DNA of 64,000 bases, taken from assembly GCF_963855985.1 (NCBI RefSeq), contig NC_087106.1:2463001-2527000 (forward strand). Direction: 5' to 3'. Origin of the DNA: Ostrinia nubilalis. Its lineage: Eukaryota > Arthropoda > Insecta > Lepidoptera > Crambidae. Each line of letters starts with the position of its first letter. The stretch's first letter is position 1. The position numbers and the translations under genes are program-made. The notes under the pieces were generated by a model. It was not told the DNA's origin. It worked only from the letters and a program-made list of their open reading frames with translations, and made no database searches. This document shows positions 11,648 through 23,384 of this stretch, in pieces.

Positions 11648-12023
11648 CAGGGATGTTAAGGATATGAAGTTTCGGTTATGGATACGGTTACGGATATTAG
11701 AATAATATTATACCGGTTTCGGTTCTCTGAAAGTTTCGTAATTTCGGTTACGGATATTATTAGATTTTTAAATGTAAAATTCAAATAGCAAGAAGCTGCG
11801 CGACCCTCATAGCCACTTTATGTACTATAACGACAACTACGATAAAGGTAGAATAGCCCCAGGGATATTAGATGGTGCCAAGGAATGTCAGACAAGTAGA
11901 CAAGTAACAAATATTAAAAAGTATTAAGATTTAGACTCCGCCTTTATCCGAAACTTTCGGTTACGGTTACGGATGTTTTTTTTATTTCGATAGTTACGGT
12001 TACGGATATCCATAACATCCCTG
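11648..12023. mobile_element. hAT-type MITE with perfect 8-bp target duplication
   Basis: The ends CAGGGATGTTAAGGATAT and ATATCCATAACATCCCTG are inverted repeats, and GTTGGGGC is duplicated exactly at 11640-11647 and 12024-12031. An 8-bp target duplication and a CAG...CTG end are diagnostic of hAT. The interior is unusual for repeated GGTTACGGATA-type motifs. No transposase is encoded. Confidence 0.85.
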
Positions 12024-12298
12024 GTTGGGGCATAAGTAGTATAGTCAGAAACAATAAGCTCTCCTGTCCGACGTCATAAAATTAAGTTGGTATTATGACC
12101 ACGGCTGCAGTATAACAGCTGAAACGTCAAGCCGTGAGTACATAATGTAACTCATTAATAAACGTCGCGTCAAGACCCGTGTCTTTCTATTTAAGTTGGT
12201 ATTATTATAATGAGTTCTGCGGAATATTATAATAGAGAGAACTCATGAGAACTGGCAGTCATAAAGTTACTTATTTTCTGCAAATAGAGTTTAAAAGA

Positions 12299-12413
12299 GG
12301 TAGCAGGGAAGCGCTGGACGCAGGCCGCTACCAATCGATCAACATGGAAAGCATTGGGGGAGGCCTATATTCAGCAGTGGACGTCCTATTGCTGAAATGA
12401 TGATGATGATGAG
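12299..12413 (+). mobile_element. RTE-type LINE 3' end fragment
   Basis: The plus-strand copy ends GCTGAAATGATGATGATGA, with the GGGGGAGGCCTATATTCAGC motif just before. It is 5'-truncated. Confidence 0.65.
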
Positions 12414-12521
12414 AGTTTAAAAAGCGCTTTTACACGCCCCAGTATTATTTGAACCCTACCGCTGCTTCGGGACAGCAATATATGAGTCAGTGCTAAGAAG
12501 AAGCAGCGCAAGAAACTCACG
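12414..12521. repeat. Interspersed repeat shared with 57590-57700
   Basis: It shares GCTTTTACACGCCCCAGTAT, CAGTGCTAAGAAGAAGCAGC and AAGAAACTCA with the segment at 57590-57700. It is probably a retroposon 3' fragment; family not identified. Confidence 0.5.
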
Positions 12522-12664
12522 CCCGTATTCACACACGATGCTTGCTTTTAATTCAATCAGCAAATCGAACGCACAGCGTTGAATAGAGCTCTGTGATTGG
12601 TTCGTGTGTCACCCTGTGCGTTCACGCGCACTGTAAGACCTCATAGTAATGTTTGTGAATACGG
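12522..12664. mobile_element. CCCGTATTCAC MITE, copy 1
   Basis: The ends CCCGTATTCACA and TGTGAATACGG are inverted repeats, and the interior carries GAATAGAGCTCTGTGATTGG. Other copies lie at 52735-52917 and 62260-62401. Confidence 0.7.
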
Positions 12665-14153
12665 CTGTCAGTCACTTTTAGCCTCTTTTTCAAGAAAATA
12701 TTTTTACACATGCTTGCTATAGTTTACAAAATTTATGAACCCTAGACCATACAAGATATGACATTTCGTCGTCATCACACTTTATACACCTCCCAAGCTG
12801 TACAAACCACTAAAATATTCACGTCCTCTTGTCGCTTACACTCATAACCGTAAGGCGCCGCGCACACCGGAACGCACTTACGCAGAATTACTTTAACGGG
12901 GCCTTAGTGCGGAATGTAATTAGGTTGTCACCTAAGACGGAGGGCGAATGACGGGCACGTGACAATAAAAACGTAAGCCGGGCTTCATTTGTAGGAAACG
13001 ACTTGATTTCGTACGTTTGAGCATCTTAATAAAGTTTGTCACCAACAGTTAGGTGACGAAACTTTTAAAAATAACAATTAAATTGATTTGCCAATTCGGT
13101 TTATTAATCTCTACCTACATAAATAGAATAAGAAAATCAATAAATAGTATCCTTGATGGACATTTTAGACTGCGCCATTTAGTCCCAAACTAAGCAAATA
13201 GATATTTCAATAAAGTAGATATTTTGAAATACGTAATTCCTTATTACTCATAGAAAACCTTTTATTCTTCTATTATCTAGACATAATTATTTGTGTGTGA
13301 AGAGTCCATTCGGCAGTCGGGTAAAAATACAACTTAGAAAACGATAACATGATAATTCTGGAATCTTTTCGAATGAACTCTATTTAAATCAAATATAACA
13401 TTAATATTCATAATTTTGAAGAAACTGTACAACAATAACAGAAAAAAACCAACTACATTTCCAAAAATTCGATTCTCATACCAAACCAGAATTTGGAGCG
13501 AAATAATTTAATTTCGAAAAGGCCCTCTGATGTGAAGGGCAACCTTTTAACTTTACAGACTCGAAAGAAGGAAATGTTGCCATTTTTCCACGAATCTTTT
13601 TTTCGAATCGTTGTTTGTCCACCGACGTATACGAACTAAATGAGATTTTGGACCGTTGCTAGTGCAAAAGTGTGTAAGAGTAAACAAATCGAAATAGAAA
13701 TAGAAAAAAACAATTTGGAATCGATACCTTTGATACACTCATACTTACTTGTACATTTCGTATTAGAGCACTCTACGCATTTACTTTTAAAACTCATTTG
13801 CAATAAAGCATTTATTTATATTTCCAAATTATCAATGCTTCTTTTATCAACCATTACCAACAAACTTTAATGACTTACACTTATTTTTAGCAGAACAGCA
13901 GCTCAGTCGATAACATTAACACAGCAGCCATAATTTATTATGATATCTCAAACAACAGTCTTTGAGAGTTTATTAATAAAGCGCATCTGTTAGTGCCATA
14001 CATTTGTACACTTTACTGCTCACAAAGTACATAAAACGATTCCGCTTCTTAATGCTCCCATTAAAACTACCGTGCGTGTTACATGCCTGCTATTCTTGGC
14101 GATAATAGCTTTTATTGCGTCGCGTCTAAAACTGCCCTTTTCTCTTGTTACAG
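12665..14153. other. Upstream flank of the LRR-Ig gene; no coding exon recognised
   Basis: AT-rich DNA. The last bases before 14154 are a strong 3' splice site (pyrimidine-rich tract then TTACAG), so this end is intron. No 5' untranslated exon or promoter could be located with confidence. Confidence 0.45.
14152..14153 (+). promoter_or_regulatory. Splice acceptor of the first coding exon
   Basis: A CCCTTTTCTCTTGTTACAG polypyrimidine tract and AG precede the exon start at 14154, 19 bases upstream of the chosen ATG. It implies at least one 5' untranslated exon further upstream. Confidence 0.65.
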
Positions 14154-14172
14154 GTCCAAAACTCGAGCCAAA

Positions 14173-15610
14173 ATGCTGCAGGAACACTTGAAGAAACTTC
14201 TCATCTTAAATATACTAGCTGCAACAATGGCAGTTCCCGATTTTACGACCAATTGCCCGAAAGAATGCAAATGCGTCTGGGCCAGCGGCAACAAACAAGC
14301 GGACTGCTCCAAATCAAATCTACAAGATATACCAAAAAATTTAAGCTCCGACATACAAAATCTAGATCTCAGTGGCAACAATTTCTACGAAATCACTATG
14401 TACGCTTTCGAAGACACGAAACTGATCAATCTCAAGAAACTCGTACTAAGAGATTGCAAACTGAAAACGCTACAGAAAAACGCCCTGAGCGGTCTCGCAA
14501 TCATGATCGAACTGGATTTATCCAAGAACGAATTGAAAACGCTGTACGCGGACACATTTACAGACGCGAAGAAAATCCGATGGCTCTTTTTAAACGATAA
14601 TCAATTGGAAAAATTAGAGGACGGACTCTTTAACAACTTTGAATACCTCCAGAAAGTGGATTTGAGCAATAATCGTATCGCCACAATCGGAATGAAGACT
14701 TTCCTTAACGTTCCCAAGCTGAACACTTTGAGCTTGAATAATAATAAATTGGAAAGATTGAAGATAGACGCGCTGAGTGCATTGACTACGTTATCCAACT
14801 TAGATGTGCACGACAATCCCTGGCGGTGCGATTGCTATCTGCAGCCTTTCAGAAACTGGGTTATCAGCAAGCATCTTTATACCTCCCCGATATCGTGTGC
14901 TGAGCCAGCCAAAGTCCAGGGAAAAATGTGGAAGGAATTAGACAGCAGCGATTTTGCGTGTCGACCGAGTATTGTGTACCCATCAACAAGCACGACCCTT
15001 CGGTCCGCCGACACAAACATTACCCTTTCCTGTCAAGTCAACGGCAACCCGCTACCCGACGTAAATTGGGTATTAAACGCCCAAATAATTGATGGCTCTT
15101 ATAAGTACCAGGGCGAAGTTAAATACTACTTGTCAGAGAGCAGTTACGAAAGTAGCAAATGGGTCAATTTAACTATCGTAGACGCTGGCAGCACCGACAA
15201 CGGGGAGTATTTATGTGTTGCCAAAAACGCTGGAGGAGTCGAGGAAAGAAACCTGACTCTAGTTGTGATGCACACAGTACCAGATTTGATAGTTCCTAGC
15301 GGTATGGATAATAATATGCTGCCAGTTTTGATAGGCGTGTCATGCACGGCAGCTATTCTATTAATAATTCTAGTCATTTTGTGCTACTGTTGCTGCAAGA
15401 GACGAGGCTCGGATAAGAAAGCTGAAGCTTCTAATGGAGAAGCTTTGATAGAGGGCTCTGTGATACCTGAAATGGAGAAGAGTCTAATTACTGCCGTAAA
15501 TCCCGTCACAAAGCCCCCTAGGAGGTACGACGTCCCGCCTTCGATTACCAGCGGAGCCACGGAGATGTCAGAATTGAATAAAACATTGCTGGACAATGAT
15601 TCTGTATTCG
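14173..15610 (+). CDS. LRR-Ig transmembrane protein (Kekkon/LRRC24-like), coding exon 1
   Basis: This exon encodes residues 1-479 and the first base of codon 480 of an 838-residue cell-surface protein. The ATG at 14173 is chosen because it opens on a signal peptide (about 1-20, ending ATMA) and lies just after a splice acceptor; an upstream in-frame ATG at 14083 lies in intron. In order: an LRRNT cysteine cluster (C28, C32, C34), about six leucine-rich repeats of the LxLxxNxL type, an LRRCT beginning NPWRCDC, one Ig domain (C287, W299, C348, with DNGEYLC), a transmembrane helix at about 384-407, and a basic cysteine-rich juxtamembrane stretch (CYCCCKRR). Known LRR-Ig proteins of this plan are neural adhesion or receptor-modulating proteins; the role here is inferred. 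The exon ends at a GTAAGT donor. Confidence 0.92.
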
Positions 15611-16069
15611 GTAAGTTACAAGTTTAATTCCACAATTTTTTTTTAACAAAATGTGCATGTTCACCCAAAATATTGGTTGCGCTAAAAACAAACTTTCGCA
15701 TGTACAATCTTGTAAACGTTGCAACTAAACATGTCGTGTGAGGCACGGCAGCTTTATAAGTTTGCCACTGCAGCTATTCGTGTCCACCTTCATTCCCTCT
15801 TATCGCAACATTAAGTGTGACTTTTACCGTGTCTAGATGTTTTATTAAGATATCCTTTTCACAAAAATTACCTCCTAAATAAAGTAGCAATAAAATGCGT
15901 TATATCGCGAGCACTTTTCTCGAAACTCGATAAGCGAGTACTTAAGTTTTATCGATTTGTGGTTAACACTAAGGGGATGGCGAAACTCCAACAAAAATCC
16001 ATTACTGTTGTTTGTAATACCCGCAGAGTTTACGGTGCAATAAACATAAAAAATAATTCTTTGTTTCAG
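15611..16069 (+). other. Intron of the LRR-Ig gene
   Basis: A 459-bp GT-AG intron: donor GTAAGT at 15611, acceptor TTTGTTTCAG ending at 16069. It interrupts codon 480 after its first base; joining the exons keeps the frame open to 17148. Reading through instead meets a stop after six codons, which would give a short-tailed form. Confidence 0.88.
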
Positions 16070-17148
16070 CGCATAATGACGACGAAAAACGCTCTCTCGA
16101 CTTCGATCATCCAACGAAACGATCCCAAGATGGCCTCAACGTAGAGTACGGTCGTACTCCCGATCTGCTCATCTCTTTCCCGCCGAGAGCTGCCCAGATA
16201 TCGCCGGCAGCAAGCAACGCGTCCACCGTTCCTGACACCACGAGATTACCGCCGCAACTCAACCCCGTTAGTCCAATCCACTCTCCAATCTACGGAATGA
16301 CGACCAACCAGAACTTGTTCCGAACGCTACCATACTCTCGATCACAGTCCCCATTCACGGCTCCCATCACGCCGCCAGTCGTCACGCCCAGACAAGGATA
16401 CGTCACCATCCCGCGAAGACCAAGGGTACCCAGTTGGTCTAGCACCGCCAGCACCCAAATCCTTCCCAGCAGTGAAGCTCAAGAGCCGTTGTACGACAAC
16501 CTGGGCTTACGAACGACAGCTGACGGCTCGATACTGTCTCTGAACAAAACCGGATTAGAAGCCCAGTTTTCTCCGATGAGGAACAGGCCACTGCCAGCCA
16601 CGCCGAACGCTTTCCAAAGTCCTCATCACCCTCAAGTATACTACGCGCCGATAGAGGAGCAAGAACCAGCGCCATCTCCCGTGCCGCAATACATGACTAA
16701 TCCCAGAAACAGCATCGCGTCTCAGCTGTCCACACCAGGTCCTCAAGAGCCGACAAACCCCAGAATGAGCTGGACGGCTAAAAACACCTCTACGCCCCAG
16801 CCCGAGCCACGGAAGGCTCTATTCAGCACCGGCTCCGACAACCAATCCCACGTGTCAGACAGCAGCACTTTGAGTAGAAAAGGAAAGCCCGAGACTGGTT
16901 CTTTGAGACGGAACCCGAAGATCGAAAAGAACGAGGTCTCAAAACAATCCCCAACGAAGACCTCGCCGTCCAAAGACGACAAAAGGAAGAGTGAAGCCAA
17001 CGTGTCCTTGAACCAATCCGGGACTTTGGGAAGGAGTGGGAAGATTCCACCGCGGCCCCCTCCTAAGCCGAAGAAAAAGCCTCCGACTGAGGTGAACCCT
17101 ACGGAACCCCTGTTCGAAGACGAGGGCGAGGACGGCACCGAAGTGTAG
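16070..17148 (+). CDS. LRR-Ig transmembrane protein, coding exon 2 (cytoplasmic tail)
   Basis: This exon encodes residues 480-838, all cytoplasmic. The Met at 16297 is internal (residue 556), because the frame from the acceptor is open and coding-like from 16070. The tail is low-complexity, rich in Pro, Ser and Thr. Visible motifs are EPLYDNLGL around Tyr 621 (a possible phosphotyrosine or YxxL sorting site), RPLPATP, a strong proline-rich SH3-ligand-like stretch with interspersed Lys at about 806-818, an acidic patch (EDEGEDG) and a C-terminal TEV that fits a class I PDZ ligand (T-x-V). Kekkon-family tails are known for PDZ-type ends, which supports the family call. Orthology to one particular Kekkon is not established. 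Confidence 0.9.
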
Positions 17149-18614
17149 TAGTCGTGCGGGACAGTGACCGAACCAAAGTGCCAAGCCTAGCAGTTACGTC
17201 ACAACAGTGATATCAGTGATCAGAGACAGCGTGTAATCGAAATACGATTTCCCTTCACGGTGCTCGTGTAAATAACGATTGTGCTAGATTTTTTACCTAT
17301 TGCGTACAATTAAAACCCTATGGACCATTATTAAGAGTTTTTAAGTGTTTATTGTAATTAGCGTATTAGTTTACACAGCAAATTGTACACATGAGTTTCT
17401 TTTAAGTATTTATTATTACGGTACTATTGGTTAATTAAGGCATACGGTAGCTACTTTTGCCACAACGACGTTCTGCATGCAGTTCAAGACTGATTTTTCT
17501 AAATTGACAGCTTGTTTTTACATTCCCTTATACATTCGCGTAAATCGAATTCCAGTTTGGCTTACCATAGTTCTGCTAGAATGGTTTGACTAACTTTAGC
17601 ATATTTGTCGAAGACTGATAAATGATTAGCCGCTTTTGGATTATTGATGACGTCAATATCCACTAAAGCGTGACGTCATTGGTTTTTAAATCATTTTCAT
17701 TTGAATATCTGTACACGTTGCATTGTTTAGTAGCTATTTTTATGAAGTTAAGTTTGCTCTTATATCAGTATTTAAACAGGATTTCACTCATATTAACTTG
17801 GACGATGTAAATAATTTAATTAAGATTATGATAAAGGTCAACAATGATAAGACACGAACAAATAGAAAGATCTCATTTATGAAGCACACAAACTACAATG
17901 ATGACGTTATATTGGTTACTAAGTTTACAATATGCTTCGTGTATAGATATGAGGTCCTTTATAGGCGTTTGTGTATATTACATACATGACATCGTTTTAA
18001 AATGTGTTTGTTTTGTGTATAAACTTATTGTATAAGACGTAGAAATGACTGTTTGACCTAATCTAAGATGTGTTTCTTTATCTATACATTGTTAAGATTG
18101 GTACTTGTAGTTTCTCAAACGCCTACCGAAATTCAAATTGGTAACTCTAAAATATTTAACTTCGCCTTCTAAGTTAACTTTATTTTAGTTTTAGTTTGAG
18201 GCTGTATCAATTAAACATTTTATCGAACATTTTTAACTTTTTTAACATATTTGTGATGAAATTCATACATAGTTCCTAAAATATTTGTTTTACAATAGTA
18301 TACCGTTAAGGTAGACGTTTTATAAGTTAAGCAGCTTTTTAACTAAGTTACTGGTGCTTATGATTTTTAAACGTGATTATTTATTTTTATATCCGTTTAG
18401 TTTTCAAATGGGAAAGTACATTTTATGGGTTTACTAGCTGCTAGTTCGTTTTATGGTTCCATATCATTATGTGCTGAGTGTATTTCTTTCTCACAGAATG
18501 TACAATGTATTGAATTTTTACAATGTTTACTGTAGACCTCCAGTTTTATAGTTTTAAGCGCTGTGTACATAGGAACATTATTATTAAAAGTGATTAAAGC
18601 TATATTTCAGTAAT
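17149..18614 (+). other. 3' untranslated region of the LRR-Ig gene (approximate end)
   Basis: AT-rich non-coding sequence follows the TAG. ATTAAA at 18583-18588 and 18593-18598, followed by GT/T-rich sequence, is a plausible poly(A) site, giving a 3' UTR of about 1.45 kb. Earlier poly(A) sites are possible. Confidence 0.5.
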
Positions 18615-18659
18615 GTGTTGCTTTATTTACAACAACTACCTATCTTAATTATTTAAAAA

Positions 18660-18728
18660 AATCTGAGAGATGGGGGTGCAGTCGCCTGGCAAGCGAAAGG
18701 TCGTGGGTTCGATTCCCAACTTAGGCAG
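18660..18728 (+). repeat. tRNA-derived SINE head
   Basis: GTGGGTTCGATTCCCAAC (about 18702-18719) is a good Pol III B box, preceded by GTCGCCTGGCAAGCGAAAGG. No acceptor stem is evident, so it is read as a SINE and not a tRNA gene. Confidence 0.5.
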
Positions 18729-19065
18729 TCCGATTTCCCGCTATACCTACTTCCTAAATTTTAAAATAATAAAAACAATAATTTATGTCAACCATACGTA
18801 AAGTTTTTAGTTACAATTTAATGCACATCAGATTATAATTAAAATAACAACAATCAGGTGAATGTATTTATTTTAGTACAGCTACAAATGTGCAGAAAAT
18901 GTATGATAACTACTCTTGTACTGCAGTGATAACAAATAAATGACCTATTCAAAATTTCCCTCAGAGTATTGTAACAATAGAAATGAGAACAATGCATCAA
19001 ATATATTTCATATTGGACTAAAGTATTGTGAAATTACTCATTGTGTCAGTTAAATTGGCTTATAC

Positions 19066-19200
19066 AGGGTGGCAACGATAAGTGATCTCACTCGATTATT
19101 CTAAACTAGTTATACAAGATATCGAAAGACAGGTTACAGAAAGTACTTCATGAGTTCTATCAACGGTATCAATAATAGGTTACAGAATAAACTGGACCCA
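19066..19200. repeat. Possible half of a CAGGGTG mariner MITE
   Basis: TATACAGGGTGGCAACGATA resembles insect mariner-type termini, but I could not see the matching inverted end. Confidence 0.35.
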
Positions 19201-19576
19201 TCCGAAACTTCAATGTTTCTAGCTTTTTTATACATTTAGTTACAAAATGATAAATATTGTAGCTTTTTTGTAAAATAAGTGTTAAAACCAGAACTGAAAG
19301 AGTTCTGAAATCTGAGATGAGTCAAATAAAACAAAAACAATATAACGTAAAACAAAGAGCTATTGTTTGTGGTCACGTAGGAAGTTTTAAGAACTTTGCG
19401 CTTTTAGGGGTCCCCACAGAACGGATGGCTATTTGAAGTTTCGCGGAAACAGTAAGTACCTACCTATTAGGAGCATCGCCGATGGAGGGTAGGCTTAAGG
19501 AAGTTTTATTAGTGACAATGTGTCCGATTGGCTGGAAAGTGGAGTTCATGTTTGGCTGTTTTATTTTTCTAATTTT

Positions 19577-19873
19577 CTTTTAAGCTTCAACCACACCAAC
19601 GCGTGCTGATCGCCATCGCCGCCGCGATCAAAGACCAATGACAGGTCGCGCGACCCATGACAGTTCACGCAGTTTGTCATTTTCCAATGAACGCGCCGTG
19701 TTCGCGCCAGCGATGGCGATCTGCACGCGTTGGTGTGGTTGAAGCTTTAAGGTTCAGCCAAACCAACGCGATCACACACGATCAGCCAGCGTGCAGCGAT
19801 GGCGATCAATGCATATAAGTCTGGTCGCCATGGCTGATCGCGTGTGATCGCGCTGTTTTGACTGAACCTTTAG
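19577..19873. mobile_element. Two adjacent palindromic MITEs
   Basis: The first unit (about 19577-19750) has the arms AAGCTTCAACCACACCAACG and its complement. The second (about 19750-19873) has AAGGTTCAGCCAAACCAACG and a diverged complement ending TTTTGACTGAACCTT. Both share the CCAACGCG and GCGATGGCGATC motifs, so they look like related elements joined end to end. Confidence 0.6.
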
Positions 19874-20599
19874 TCATATTATGATTTTTTGGCAATTTAA
19901 CAAAAGGAACAAAACAGTGCAACATCGCTTCAAGTTCTCTTAACACTCACAAGGAGTCCGCGTATGTACCTATTGAAAAGTAAAGGGCCACATTTTAAAC
20001 TCAAACTTTGTAACAATATATAAAAATAACATACCTAACACTGGCAAAATGTGTGGCAGTGCAAACCGCTCGTGTTTGTTCATGCCAATGTGGGTATTCT
20101 TATTTTTTATTTTTCGCACCTACCCACATTTTGTCTAATATTCACTCGGTATCATTCGCTGCTTTATAAATTAGTCTACGAATAAACGTGGTGCACTGCG
20201 GACGTCGTTGCGCGCGCCGCATCGTATTCATTTGTTTTTTCTGGAAAGTTCTATCATAGAAGGAAAGGTTTGGGCGACCTTGATTGGTCAACGGCCAAAG
20301 CTAAGTGAAATGTACTCGTACTGTACTGTTAAAACAGTGCTGTGGTGTGTATTTGACCGTGGTATTTGTGAAGTGCTTCAATGATTCTGCTGCCTTGTTT
20401 GATCTAATCGAGGTTCCTTCATCAAGGGGCGCCCTGATGCTATTGGTGCTAGTGGACTGCAGAATGGGTGAGTGCGCTGATCTTTCTTCATCTTCTAAAT
20501 AATACGATCTCTGGTGAATTATAAACCCGCCTCGCTGTATAAGTCATTGAGATATAACTATGCTAGTATATTACTTCAATAGTATGAGTAGAATGTAGA

Positions 20600-20872
20600 A
20601 CCAAAAAATCTTTAGATTTATCGTTCGTATAGTGTCAAAATGGGTAGGGCACACAGTACGCAGAAATGACGGCCGATGGGGCAGCATGGTTCTAGAGTGG
20701 AGGCCGCGTATCGGAAAGCGCAAGGTAGGACGTCCACCCACAAGGTGGACCGACGACCTCATAAAGGTAGCAGGAATACGCTGGATGCAGGCCATCACCA
20801 ACCGGCCATTGTGGAAATCATTGGGGGAGGCCTATGTTCAGCACTGGACGTCCTATGGTTGAAATGACGATG
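20600..20872 (+). pseudogene. C-terminal fragment of an RTE-type LINE polyprotein
   Basis: An open frame (20632-20862) encodes WVGHTVRRNDGRW, then GKRKVGRPPTRWTDDLIKVA, then WMQAITNRPLWKSLGEAYVQ, the conserved end of lepidopteran endonuclease-reverse transcriptase LINE proteins. The rest of the ORF is missing. It is the best-preserved of the RTE-type pieces in the window. Confidence 0.75.
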
Positions 20873-22096
20873 GAAGATAGTGTCAAACAATTAAAAAGGA
20901 TCCAGCCGTATTTTGTAAAGAGCGACAGTCATCCAACTAACCTCACAAAGTTTCGCCTTTGGGTGTAGCATTATTAGTAGGTACACTACCCATTTAATCA
21001 TCAACTTTACTATACCTCCCACCATCACCTATCTTAAGGTTCATGTTTCTAAACTACCATTTATCGGGACCTCAAGAATATAATAATAGCCAAAAAGGTT
21101 ACGGAACATCCATTGGCTTGTATCCCAGTTTTTTGGGCGTAAAAATATTGAAAAACCGTAAAGAGAAACTAAGGACATAAGACGATTTTATGGGCGACAA
21201 TATTGGTAGTAAAATGTTCGGGCATTCGATATTTCTATTTTGGGTCAGCCTCTGTTTTTTGTTTGGAATAATTTATGCTTGTGGCGATCGAATGAGATAT
21301 TTGTCATGGTAATTATGGAGGACGTGAGAAAACCATGTTATGTTTTGCATAGGTTCGGCTATTTTGAATAGAAGGGGAAAACAATGTTACAAACAATTTA
21401 CATGTTTGATTTTTTTTTGCGTTATTATTTTATCTTTTGTTTGTGAGTATAATCATTGCTTAGTTGCTTCTAACTCTTCTATAGTAGGTATAATCATGGT
21501 CTTTACCAGACTTACATGCCATAATTTGATTGTAAGTAAGTAGGTAGTTCACGTTTCCTCCGAACTACGGAATCGCTTCCACCTTCAGCTGGATCATCAT
21601 TTTCCATCAGGTGAGATGCAGGCCAAGATTTTCCTGGTAGATAAAAAGAAAAGTATCTCTTTTCACTTTAAAACACAGTGTTTGTTGTAAAAAAAATTGT
21701 CCTTATTTACAAAATTGCTAGGCGACGAGTATTATAGCGTGGATACTTTGTTTCGTTATTTACAGTCAAGGGGATTACTAAATTATATCCGAGGATTTAA
21801 CCGTCATATTAACAACTCGTAGCCTCGTATATTAACAAGCACTCATTAATTCATACTTCGTTAGCACTAAAGCAGTTTTGGTAAATATTTTTACTCTGCT
21901 TAACCTAGAAACATTGTGATAAGCAAATTGCCTTTCCCCCTTTATTAGAACCTTATCAATTTCCATTCTGCCACTCGATTTTGGACTCTATTTTGTGTGT
22001 CATATAGATTAGTATTTCGGCCCTTTTTGACCTGGATTTGGTGCGAGCTGTCAAAGGGCTCTAATGGTTTGATACGAGTGTGTTAGTATATTTATA
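20873..22096. other. Gene-free stretch
   Basis: It contains a CCATCAGGTGAGATG motif near 21605 that also occurs in LINE tails, but nothing else is recognised. Confidence 0.4.
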
Positions 22097-23331
22097 TGTA
22101 CATACCTGATTTATATTAATATTCCATGGTAAAAATGTATAATTGGTACACTATTTAACTTGTTAAACACTACACACACAAAACATTGCACAGCCGCCAT
22201 ATTAACTGACAGATTAAAATTCAGATGTATATAATTCGTAAATTAGAATTTATTGTAAGGTTTTTGGGTTTTTAATAATTCAGAATTTAATTAAGATCAC
22301 CGATTCTAAATATGAAAGATAATATTACCCTATTTTTAATATATTGTAAAATGAGAAACTCCAACTTCCGCTTCCGAATAAAAATAGTTATAAAATCCTG
22401 TGCTGTGATTGGTCGACTGTTCTGATTGGTCGTTTTAAGCCGACCAATCGGAGTTGAGTAAAAAGAGGGAGAATTTGGTTATAAATAGATGGAATTTCTC
22501 ATTGAGGGGCAGTCTCGACGGATCTTTGAGGTGATGCTGACCAAAGTTAAGTATACATTGTTTATTGGTACTATTATTATGTTTGTTGTGTAATTGTATT
22601 GTATTATTGTGATATTGTATTAACACCTGGCTATGTGGCTGCGCCAGGCCTATTATATTGACACCTGGCCAATTGATGGTGACATGCCACGGGGTCGGGT
22701 CGGTAGTTTGATGACCAGTATAAAGAAGGACAATGCTTATAGTTGCCGGTTGTGTTATGATACAAAACCTAAGTCGTAACCTAACCTAAACCTAAGACTT
22801 AACGTAACCCAACTTAGAACTTGTGTTCTGTGTGTTTGATTATAAATACTGGTTATACAGAATACCGTCAAAATGTTAATAATAAATAAGACTTAATTAC
22901 TGCTAGATTACTCATTTTTATATAAGTTATAAATTGTTGTAACTGGTTGGAAAAGAGGCTGACAAAGGTGACTGAGTTTCTTCCGCCACTTCTTCTCAGC
23001 ACCAGCCCATGTTGTCCCGAAGTGGTGGTAGGGCAAGCTATATTTGGGACGTGTATAAGTGTCCTGGAAAAGGGCTTTATACTGAATAAACCATTTGAAT
23101 TTATAATTGGATTTTTAATTTGGAACTTGCTTATTTATTAAACTACAGTATTATAGTCCTATATATTTCCACGGTATAATACGATATGATAGGAATATAA
23201 CGTAAAGTATTTTATGCTAGATTTTGCTTATTATTATTCTTCTTTTTGTGGTAACTTTATTAATTAAAGAATCTGCTTTAATACATTAATATTTCCTAAT
23301 TTACAAATGACTAATGCCTAAAAATCTAACA
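22097..23331 (+). mobile_element. 1.23-kb LTR, copy 1 (5' LTR of a truncated retroelement)
   Basis: It starts TGTACATACC and ends ATCTAACA (TG...CA). The interior has CCAAT-type motifs (GATTGGTCG, CCGACCAATCGG, about 22416-22450) and a TATAAATAG promoter motif near 22480, then ACTGAATAAACC near 23083 as a possible poly(A) signal. From 22098 to 23331 it matches 33638-34871 with a single difference noted by eye (22146 versus 33686). A primer-binding site and gag fragment follow directly, identifying it as a 5' LTR. Confidence 0.7.
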
Positions 23332-23350
23332 TCAGAAGTGGGATTCGAGC
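23332..23350 (+). promoter_or_regulatory. Primer-binding site (tRNA-Leu-like)
   Basis: TCAGAAGTGGGATTCGA directly after the LTR is complementary to the T-arm and 3' stem of animal tRNA-Leu genes, which end GGTTCGAATCCCACTTCTGA. This is the usual place for a minus-strand primer site. It starts inside the tRNA and does not begin with TGG. Confidence 0.55.
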
Positions 23351-23384
23351 ACTTTTGCTAATACGTCCTTATCTAAGTTTCAGA

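Noticed and set aside
14083..14172. Upstream ATG at 14083 as the start of the LRR-Ig protein
   Set aside because: It would add 30 residues before the signal peptide and lies on the intron side of a strong splice acceptor at 14152-14153.
16297..17148. Separate 283-residue gene starting at 16297
   Set aside because: The frame is open from the acceptor at 16069 and joins in phase to the exon ending at 15610, so the Met is internal.
16743..17184. Minus-strand open frames opposite the cytoplasmic tail
   Set aside because: They mirror the proline/serine-rich coding sequence and have no independent support.
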